A stretch of 5,876 nucleotides of DNA from Gammaproteobacteria bacterium. GTDB lineage: Bacteria > Pseudomonadota > Gammaproteobacteria > Steroidobacterales > Steroidobacteraceae. The stretch's first letter is position 1. Every line of letters starts with the position of its first letter. A model generated the notes under the pieces. The model ran no database searches, was not told the origin of the DNA, and saw nothing but the letters and a program-made list of their open reading frames with translations. Location of the stretch: positions 1 to 5,876 of the forward strand of contig JAQGOD010000366.1 of the NCBI GenBank assembly GCA_028293775.1, given 5' to 3'. The translations under genes and the position numbers were made by a program. Positions 1 to 5,876 of this stretch are shown here, in pieces.

Positions 1-1304
<1,304 letters not shown>

Positions 1305-1319
1305 ACGCGGCTTTGTGTA

Positions 1320-1333
1320 GCGGCGTCCGCCGC
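1320..1333 (+). other. Small GC hairpin in the yajC leader
   Basis: GCGGC at 1320-1324 pairs perfectly with GCCGC at 1329-1333 around a four-base GTCC loop. It lies between the candidate promoter and the yajC ribosome binding site. It is followed by an A-rich stretch, not a T-run, so it is not an intrinsic terminator on either strand. It could shape the 5' end of the yajC message; that role is inference. Confidence 0.4.
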
Positions 1334-1338
1334 AAAAT

Positions 1339-1343
1339 AAGAG
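1339..1343 (+). promoter_or_regulatory. Weak ribosome binding site of yajC
   Basis: AAGAG ends 9 nt before the ATG at 1353 and is the only purine-rich match to the anti-Shine-Dalgarno in the leader. It supports the chosen start, which also gives the normal YajC length. Confidence 0.5.
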
Positions 1344-1352
1344 TGTAACACT

Positions 1353-1688
1353 ATGGATTTCCTCATAAATTCGGCAAATGCGCAGGCCGCGGGTGCGGCT
1401 CCCGGCGGCTCGAGCACCTTGAACATGTTGCTGATGCCGGCCCTTCTGCTGGTGGTGTTTTACTTTTTGCTCATCCGGCCGCAAAGCAAGCGCGCCAAAG
1501 AGCAGCGCGAAATGCTGTCCAAGGTCGCGGCGGGCGATGAAATCGCGACCACCGGCGGCATCATTGGCAAGGTAATCGATGTCGGCGATCAGTTCTTAAC
1601 GGTCGAAATCGCAGACGGCGTCAAAATCAAGCTGCAGAAATTCCAGGTTGCGACGGTGCTGCCGAAGGGTACGGTCAAAAGCGCATGA
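1353..1688 (+). CDS. yajC: YajC, Sec translocon accessory membrane protein
   Basis: The 111-residue product matches the usual YajC size (about 110). A short Ala/Gly-rich periplasmic N-terminus is followed by a single membrane helix at about residues 24-42, then the family signature FLLIRPQSKR (38-47), where the positive charges mark the cytoplasmic side. The rest is a small soluble domain with the conserved GDEIATTGGIIGKV segment (61-74). YajC copurifies with SecD and SecF and joins the holotranslocon; it is not essential in E. coli and its exact role is unclear. The last four bases overlap the secD start as ATGA, pointing to coupled translation. A candidate promoter lies in the 72-nt gap upstream, making this the first gene of the sec group. 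Confidence 0.97.
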   Translation: MDFLINSANAQAAGAAPGGSSTLNMLLMPALLLVVFYFLLIRPQSKRAKEQREMLSKVAAGDEIATTGGIIGKVIDVGDQFLTVEIADGVKIKLQKFQVATVLPKGTVKSA

Positions 1689-3538
1689 TTTCCTATCCGC
1701 GCTGGAAGATCGCGTTGGTCGCGATCGTATTGCTTGCCGGGATCTTTCTGGCGCTGCCGAATTTATTTGGCGAGGAAAGCGCCTTGCAATTGGCGGCCGA
1801 CCGGCAAGCCGTGACGGATGCCGATCGCACCGCCGTCGTTCAGCTTCTCAAGGACAAGGCCGTTACCCCATCGGGCGTTTTTTTGGAGCAGGGACGCCTG
1901 ACCTTGCGCTTCAGCAGTACGCAGGATCAGTTGAAGGCGCGCGATGTGATCGCGGAGGCGCGCCCCAATCAGTTCACGATTGCGCTGTCGCAGTCCTCGC
2001 GGGTGCCCTCCTGGATGCACAACTTGGGCATGAATCCGGTTAAGTTGGGTCTCGACCTTCGCGGCGGCGTGTACCTGGTCTATCAAGTGGACGTACAAGG
2101 CGCGGTCAAGCAGCTTCTAGACCGCCGCGAGCAAGATTTCCGCGCCGCATTGCGTAATGCGCGTGTGGCCTACCAGGACGTGGTGGTCGATTACGACAGC
2201 AAGCGCGTGCGCGTGCTGTTTCGCGATGCCGATAGTTTCGCCAAGGGAAGGGCGGCCATCCTCGCCGACAGCCGCAATTTGAATTTGACCGAGACCGCAG
2301 TGGCCGGTTCTCCCGCGTTGGAACTGCAACTGACGCCGCAAGAAATCAAGGAACGTCAGGATTACGCCGTTTCGCAAAATATCGTGATCCTACGCAATCG
2401 CCTCAATAGTCCGGAACTGGCGGTCTCAGAACCGCAGGTGGCGCGGGAGGGCGTGGATCGCATATCCGTCCAGTTGCCAGGCCTGCAAAACTCGGCCGAG
2501 GTCAAAAAGATCCTTGGCAAGACCGCGACCTTGGAATTTCGGATGGTCGATGAGACCAACAATCCGCTCGAGGCCGCGGCTACCGGGCGGGTACCGTTGG
2601 GCTCGAAGCTGTTCTACACACGGGAGAAGCAACCGGTTCTGCTGAAGCGCGAGGTTGTGGTGACCGGCGATCAATTGACCGACGCGACATTCCAGCCCAA
2701 CAGCCAGGACGGGGCAGCGGTTTCAGTAGGCTTGGACAGCCGCGGCGCCGCCAAGATGCTGAAGAACACCCAGGAAAATCTGGGCCATTTGATGGCCGTG
2801 GTGTTCATCGATCGCTCACGGGATAAGAATGCGCAAGGCGTGGAAGTCGACCGCACCACCGAAGAAGTCATCAATCGCGCGACGATACGCGGCGTGTTCA
2901 GCAATAATTTTTCGATCACCGGCGTCAATCCCATAGAGGGCCGGGAATTGGCGCTGCTGCTGCGCGCCGGCGGCCTGGCTGCGCCTCTGACCCCAGTCGA
3001 AGAACGCGCCATCGGTCCGAGTCTGGGCAAGGACAATATCGACAAGGGCATCAAGGCGATGGTGTTCGGCATGCTCGCCGCCTTCATTTTCATGGCCATT
3101 TACTACAAGGTGTTCGGATTGATCGCCGATGTCGCGCTGGCGGCCAATGTCGTGCTGCTTACAGCGCTTCTGTCGGTGCTGGGATTCGGTCTGACATTGC
3201 CCGGAATTGCCGCCGTCGTTCTGACAGTGGGCATGGCCGTGGACGCGAACATCTTGATCTATGAACGCATCCGCGAAGAACTGCGCAACGGCGTTACACC
3301 GCGCGCGGCCATCGCCGCAGGGTTCGAGCGGGCCTTATCGGCGATAACGGACTCGAATATCACCGCGTTGATCGCCGGCGTCGTCCTGTGGTCCTTCGGT
3401 GCCGGCGCAATTCGCGGCTTCGCCGTGGTGCTCGTACTCGGCATTTTCACCTCGGTGTTCACGTCAGTCATGGGCAGCCACGCGATCGTGCAGATCATTT
3501 ACGGCGGAAGGCGCAAGCTCGATCGCTTGTCGATCTAG
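1685..3538 (+). CDS. secD: Protein translocase subunit SecD
   Basis: The product has 617 residues, against 615 in E. coli. SecD works with SecF in the inner membrane, using the proton gradient to drive late steps of preprotein export from the periplasmic side. Order of parts: N-terminal helix (about 9-26) ending in ALPNLFGE; large periplasmic region carrying the P1 base with GLDLRGG (122-128) and the mobile head (roughly 290-400); then five membrane helices from about 456 to 603. Asp520 in VGMAVDANILIYERI is the expected proton-pathway aspartate (Asp519 in E. coli). Asn241 is followed by Ser-Pro in RNRLNSPELAVSEP, where the E. coli loop is two residues shorter by my recollection. The start overlaps the yajC stop, and only a distant purine stretch near 1665 precedes it, so initiation probably depends on coupling. 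The stop at 3536-3538 abuts the secF ribosome binding site. Confidence 0.98.
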   Translation: MISYPRWKIALVAIVLLAGIFLALPNLFGEESALQLAADRQAVTDADRTAVVQLLKDKAVTPSGVFLEQGRLTLRFSSTQDQLKARDVIAEARPNQFTIALSQSSRVPSWMHNLGMNPVKLGLDLRGGVYLVYQVDVQGAVKQLLDRREQDFRAALRNARVAYQDVVVDYDSKRVRVLFRDADSFAKGRAAILADSRNLNLTETAVAGSPALELQLTPQEIKERQDYAVSQNIVILRNRLNSPELAVSEPQVAREGVDRISVQLPGLQNSAEVKKILGKTATLEFRMVDETNNPLEAAATGRVPLGSKLFYTREKQPVLLKREVVVTGDQLTDATFQPNSQDGAAVSVGLDSRGAAKMLKNTQENLGHLMAVVFIDRSRDKNAQGVEVDRTTEEVINRATIRGVFSNNFSITGVNPIEGRELALLLRAGGLAAPLTPVEERAIGPSLGKDNIDKGIKAMVFGMLAAFIFMAIYYKVFGLIADVALAANVVLLTALLSVLGFGLTLPGIAAVVLTVGMAVDANILIYERIREELRNGVTPRAAIAAGFERALSAITDSNITALIAGVVLWSFGAGAIRGFAVVLVLGIFTSVFTSVMGSHAIVQIIYGGRRKLDRLSI

Positions 3539-3542
3539 AGGA
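3538..3542 (+). promoter_or_regulatory. Ribosome binding site of secF
   Basis: GAGGA sits 6 nt before the ATG at 3549 and shares its first base with the secD stop codon. This strong match decides the secF start against in-frame ATGs further upstream (for example 3399) that lie within secD. Confidence 0.8.
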
Positions 3543-3548
3543 ACGGAC

Positions 3549-4487
3549 ATGGAATTTTTCCACAAGGCAACTCACTTCCCGTTCATGCGCACCCGCAAGG
3601 TGTGGTACGGGTTGTCGGCTTTTTTGATTCTCGCCTCGTTCGCACTGGTATTGACCCGCGGATTGAATTTGGGGGTGGACTTCACAGGCGGCGTGGTTGT
3701 GGAATCGAATTTTCCCCAGGCCCCGGACATCGAAGCATTGCGCGGGGCCCTGGCGAGCGCCGGGGTTGTCGGGGCGCAAGTGCAGGCTTTCGGCAGTTCG
3801 CGCGATATCCTGGTGCGCTTGCCGCCGGATCCGAACGCCAAGGGGGATCAGATCGGTGCGCGCGTACTGGAGATTTTTTCCAAGATCGACCCCGGCGTAA
3901 AGCTGCAGAGAACGGAGGTGGTGGGGCCGCAGGTGGGTCAGGAATTGTTCGTCAAAGGCGGTTGGGCGCTATTCGCCACGCTGGTCTTGATCTTGATCTA
4001 CGTTTTATTTAGATTTACGCCGAAACTCGCTCTCGGCGCGATTTTCGCGGTGCTGCATGATCCGATCTGCGTCGTGGGCTTTTTCGCGCTGACGCAAATG
4101 ACTTTCGATCTCACCGCGATATCGGCGATCTTGGCAGTCATCGGTTACTCGTTGAACGACACGGTCATCGTGATCGACCGTATCCGCGAGCGCGCGCGCT
4201 CGGCTCGCAAGCTTTCGATCGCGCAAGTCATCGACGAGTCGATCAACCAGACCCTGTCGCGAACCTTGATGACCAAACTGGTCACCTTGCTGGTGGTGGT
4301 CGCGCTGTTGTTATTCGGCGGCGAGACGTTGCGGGGGTTTTCGGCGGCGCTAGTCATCGGCATCCTCGCCGGGACCTATTCCTCGATCTACATCTCAGCG
4401 GCGTTGTCGCTCGATCTTGGATTGCGTGTCGACGATTTGCTGGAGCGGAAGGCAACTAAACCGGAAGAAGTCGACGGATTGCCTTAA
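3549..4487 (+). CDS. secF: Protein translocase subunit SecF
   Basis: The product has 312 residues; E. coli SecF has 323. It is the partner of SecD in the proton-driven translocase accessory complex. A membrane helix at about 19-36 is followed by the conserved GVDFTGG (42-48) opening the periplasmic domain, whose later part holds FGSSRDILVRLPP (81-93) and VVGPQVG (124-130). Five more helices run from about 137 to 288. Asp204 in IGYSLNDTVIVIDRIRE is the expected proton-pathway aspartate, and Arg238 in TLSRTLMT is probably the conserved arginine of the same pathway. The strong GAGGA 6 nt upstream and the family-typical MEFF...FMR opening fix the start. An in-frame extension to 3399 would lie wholly inside secD. 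Lys243, just after Arg238, falls in a position usually small or polar. A 10-nt gap from secD indicates one operon. Confidence 0.98.
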   Translation: MEFFHKATHFPFMRTRKVWYGLSAFLILASFALVLTRGLNLGVDFTGGVVVESNFPQAPDIEALRGALASAGVVGAQVQAFGSSRDILVRLPPDPNAKGDQIGARVLEIFSKIDPGVKLQRTEVVGPQVGQELFVKGGWALFATLVLILIYVLFRFTPKLALGAIFAVLHDPICVVGFFALTQMTFDLTAISAILAVIGYSLNDTVIVIDRIRERARSARKLSIAQVIDESINQTLSRTLMTKLVTLLVVVALLLFGGETLRGFSAALVIGILAGTYSSIYISAALSLDLGLRVDDLLERKATKPEEVDGLP

Positions 4488-4507
4488 ATTTAATGGCCTT
4501 CCGTTAG

Positions 4508-4521
4508 CGGCGTGCGAGCCG
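4508..4521 (+). other. Short hairpin touching the terC ribosome binding site
   Basis: CGGC at 4508-4511 can pair with GCCG at 4518-4521 around a six-base loop. The last base is the first G of the terC GGAG. The stem is only 4 bp, so any effect on translation would be slight, and the match may be chance in GC-rich DNA. Confidence 0.25.
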
Positions 4522-4524
4522 GAG
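4521..4524 (+). promoter_or_regulatory. Ribosome binding site of the TerC-family gene
   Basis: GGAG lies 7 nt before the ATG at 4532, an ideal spacing. The in-frame TTG at 4529 would be only 4 nt away, so the ATG is the preferred start. Confidence 0.7.
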
Positions 4525-4531
4525 TAATTTG

Positions 4532-5239
4532 ATGGAATTGCTCTACGATCCGCAAACGTGGCTGTCTTTCCTGACACTCGCAATGCTTGAGATCGTCCTC
4601 GGCATTGATAACATCATTTTCCTCTCGATTCTCGTCAATCGCTTGCCGGAAGCGCAGCGCCGTCGCGCGCGGATCTTGGGCTTGGGATTCGCCATGCTCA
4701 CGCGCATTGCTCTGCTGTTTTCCATTGTATGGCTGGCGACGCTGCGAGCTACGCTGTTTCGGGCGCTCGGGACTGACGTGTCCGGCCGCGACCTGGTTCT
4801 GTTCGCCGGCGGCGTTTTTCTGGTGGTGAGCAGCATCATGGAGATCCGCGACATGTGGCGGGGAAAAGTGGAGAGCCGCAAGCCAGGGCTGATGAATTCG
4901 CTGTGGATGATCATCCTTCAGATCGGCGTGATCGATATAGTGTTCTCGTTGGATACGGTATTTACCGCCATCGGGCTGGCGCAGCACATCGAGGTGATGG
5001 TCGCTGCCATCGTGGTTTCGGTGTTGATCATGATGGCGGTGTCCGGCGCGGTCAGCGCGTTCATCGAGCGGTTCCCGACCATCAAAGTATTGGCGCTGGC
5101 GTTCTTGGTATTGGTGGGTGCCCAGCTGATCGCAGAATCGTTGGAACGCGAGATCCCGCACGGCTATTTGTATTTCGCGATGGCATTCTCCGCCGTCGTG
5201 GAACTGATAAACATCCGATTACGGCGGCACATTAAGTAA
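4532..5239 (+). CDS. TerC-family integral membrane protein (YgdQ-like, probable metal-ion handling)
   Basis: The 235-residue, strongly hydrophobic protein resembles E. coli YgdQ (about 237 residues). Both acidic signature motifs of TerC are present: LEIVLGIDNIIFLS (19-32) in the first helix and IDIVFSLDTVFTAIGL (134-149) near the middle. They are preceded by about three helices and followed by about three more, ending in HGYLYFAMAFSAVVELIN (210-227). No CBS or CorC-type C-terminal domain follows, unlike the longer YoaE/YegH relatives. TerC members are associated with manganese efflux or tolerance, tellurite resistance and, in Bacillus, metal loading of secreted proteins; the substrate of the YgdQ branch is not known to me. 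The gene follows secF by 44 nt on the same strand with no terminator and a good ribosome binding site, so co-transcription with secDF is likely. Family assignment is firm, function is not. Confidence 0.93.
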   Translation: MELLYDPQTWLSFLTLAMLEIVLGIDNIIFLSILVNRLPEAQRRRARILGLGFAMLTRIALLFSIVWLATLRATLFRALGTDVSGRDLVLFAGGVFLVVSSIMEIRDMWRGKVESRKPGLMNSLWMIILQIGVIDIVFSLDTVFTAIGLAQHIEVMVAAIVVSVLIMMAVSGAVSAFIERFPTIKVLALAFLVLVGAQLIAESLEREIPHGYLYFAMAFSAVVELINIRLRRHIK

Positions 5240-5260
5240 TTAGTTTGGAGTAATAGTTTG
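5235..5260 (+). repeat. Tandem imperfect direct repeat over the terC-family stop codon
   Basis: AGTAATTAGTTTG (5235-5247) is followed, after a single G, by AGTAATAGTTTG (5249-5260). The copies differ by the loss of one T. The first contains the TAA stop of the upstream gene. This looks like a small local duplication; no function is evident, though the second copy runs into the stem described just downstream. Confidence 0.7.
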
Positions 5261-5297
5261 CTAGCGCGGTAGGAAAGCCGCTAAAGTCCGCGCAGCA
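5259..5297 (+). other. Stem-loop in the leader of the amino acid permease gene
   Basis: TGCT at 5259-5262 and GCGCGG at 5264-5269 pair with CCGCGC at 5288-5293 and AGCA at 5294-5297, giving ten base pairs with one bulged A (5263) and an 18-nt loop. An alternative stem, GCGG 5266-5269 with CCGC 5278-5281, uses the same 5' arm and excludes the first. The structure ends 9 nt before the permease ribosome binding site. No T-run follows on the + strand and none lies beyond it on the - strand, so it is not a standard terminator. It could be a processing site, a leader regulator, or an inefficient end of the upstream operon. Confidence 0.5.
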
Positions 5298-5306
5298 TTT
5301 AAAAAC

Positions 5307-5311
5307 GGGAG
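5307..5311 (+). promoter_or_regulatory. Ribosome binding site of the permease gene
   Basis: GGGAG lies 5 nt before the ATG at 5317, which supports this start. It follows an A-rich run (5301-5305), which should leave the site unstructured. Confidence 0.7.
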
Positions 5312-5316
5312 ATCCG

Positions 5317-5876
5317 ATGAACTGGCGCATCAAACCCCTTGACGCTATTTTGGCGAGTGCCGAAAAGAGATCTCTCACCCGTTCGCTAGGCGCATTTCAG
5401 CTCACGATGCTCGGCGTCGGCGCCATTATCGGCACCGGCATTTTCGTCTTGACTGCCGAGGCGGCACAAAAGGCCGGGCCCGGAATGATGGCGTCCTTTA
5501 TTGTTGCGGGGTTTGTGTGCGCGGTCACCGCGCTCTGTTACGCCGAACTGGCCGCCATGGTGCCGGTTTCCGGCTCCGCGTACACCTACTCGTACGCCGT
5601 CCTTGGCGAACTCATCGCCTGGATCGTCGGATGGGCTCTGATTCTGGAATACACCATCGCCGCGAGCGCCGTGTCTGTCGGCTGGTCGAACTACTTCGTG
5701 CCGTTGATTCAGCACAGCTTCAACATTCATATACCGTTGTACCTGTCCAAGGGCTACTTTGCCGGCGGCTTCATCAACGTTCCGGCGATGTTCATTGCCG
5801 CGCTGGTAACGACATTGCTGGCGCTCGGCACCCGCGAGAGCGCGACGGTCAATGCTGTTTTGGTCTGCATCAAGGT
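5317..5876 (+). CDS. APC-superfamily amino acid permease, N-terminal part (3' end beyond window)
   Basis: The frame is open from ATG 5317 to the end of the window, giving 186 complete codons of a protein that should total roughly 450-500 residues. After a basic, hydrophilic N-terminus comes the APC signature GVGAIIGTGIF (33-43) in the first helix, whose broken GTG segment binds the amino acid backbone in this fold. YAELAAMVPVSGSAYTYSY (75-93) spans the end of helix 2 and the following loop, and LEYTIAASAVSVGWSNY (110-126) is a third-helix pattern typical of the cationic amino acid transporter/YfnA-like branch. A fourth helix lies at about 155-172. The substrate cannot be read from this part; cationic or branched amino acids are possible. 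A 77-nt structured gap separates it from the TerC gene. I found no clear promoter, so it may be read through from upstream. Confidence 0.93.
   Translation, partial: MNWRIKPLDAILASAEKRSLTRSLGAFQLTMLGVGAIIGTGIFVLTAEAAQKAGPGMMASFIVAGFVCAVTALCYAELAAMVPVSGSAYTYSYAVLGELIAWIVGWALILEYTIAASAVSVGWSNYFVPLIQHSFNIHIPLYLSKGYFAGGFINVPAMFIAALVTTLLALGTRESATVNAVLVCIK

Noticed and set aside
1320..1340. Intrinsic terminator between tgt and yajC
   Set aside because: A hairpin is present, but the + strand continues with A residues, and no T-run follows it on the - strand either.
1648..2043. Open frame of 131 codons on the + strand across the yajC/secD junction
   Set aside because: It is an out-of-frame reading of two firmly identified genes, and the product is Arg/Gly-rich without motifs.
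2671..3099. Open frame of 142 codons on the - strand within secD
   Set aside because: It lies wholly inside a well-recognised conserved gene and shows no recognisable protein features or convincing initiation site.
3399..3548. N-terminal extension of secF to an upstream in-frame ATG
   Set aside because: It would lie entirely inside secD and adds a Ser/Arg/Cys-rich stretch foreign to SecF. The strong GAGGA before 3549 and the family-typical opening fix the start.
4488..4531. Manganese riboswitch (yybP-ykoY type) before the TerC-family gene
   Set aside because: Such elements often precede TerC genes, but the gap is only 44 nt, too short for the element, and the conserved internal-loop motifs are not present.
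4490..5161. Long open frame (223 codons) on the - strand opposite the TerC-family gene
   Set aside because: Its product is a His/Gln/Asp/Arg-rich string without domain character, as expected antisense to a hydrophobic membrane-protein gene in GC-rich DNA. The + strand gene is clearly conserved.
5258..5272. Tiny leader peptide (TTG start, four codons, TAG stop) after a GGAG-like site
   Set aside because: Four codons with a rare start give no regulatory codon run, and the match is easily explained by the local duplication.
5259..5300. Intrinsic terminator after the TerC-family gene
   Set aside because: The stem is good, but it is followed by only three T residues and then a run of A; this is not a rho-independent terminator.

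Overview
The window comes from a GC-rich bacterial chromosome, most likely a gamma- or betaproteobacterium. I infer this from the gene order queA-tgt-yajC-secD-secF, from separate SecD and SecF proteins of Escherichia coli-like length, and from the E. coli-like reading of Tgt, YajC and SecD. The genus cannot be fixed from this sequence. All seven genes lie on the + strand and are tightly packed. No mobile element, tRNA, rRNA or CRISPR array is visible.

Layout: positions 1-159 hold the last 52 codons of queA. Its stop codon overlaps the tgt start in an ATGA junction (156-159). Together these genes supply two steps of queuosine modification of tRNA: Tgt inserts preQ1 at the wobble position and QueA adds the ribosyl-derived cyclopentene ring. 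After a 72-nt gap with a candidate promoter and a small hairpin come yajC (1353-1688), secD (1685-3538, again an ATGA overlap) and secF (3549-4487, 10-nt gap, strong Shine-Dalgarno). These encode the accessory SecD-SecF-YajC part of the Sec translocon, which uses the proton gradient to help pull preproteins across the inner membrane.

Downstream, 44 nt after secF, is a TerC-family integral membrane protein (4532-5239), a probable metal-ion handling protein of the YgdQ type. A further 77-nt gap holds a tandem near-repeat and a long stem-loop. It leads to the 5' part of an APC-superfamily amino acid permease (5317-5876), which runs off the window.

The region is mainly conserved core chromosome, and I see no convincing undescribed system. 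The points most worth a second look are: terC directly behind the secDF genes, suggestive because TerC proteins have been linked to metalation of secreted proteins; the structured 5' leader of the permease gene; and the GC-palindromic, Shine-Dalgarno-less junction of queA and tgt.
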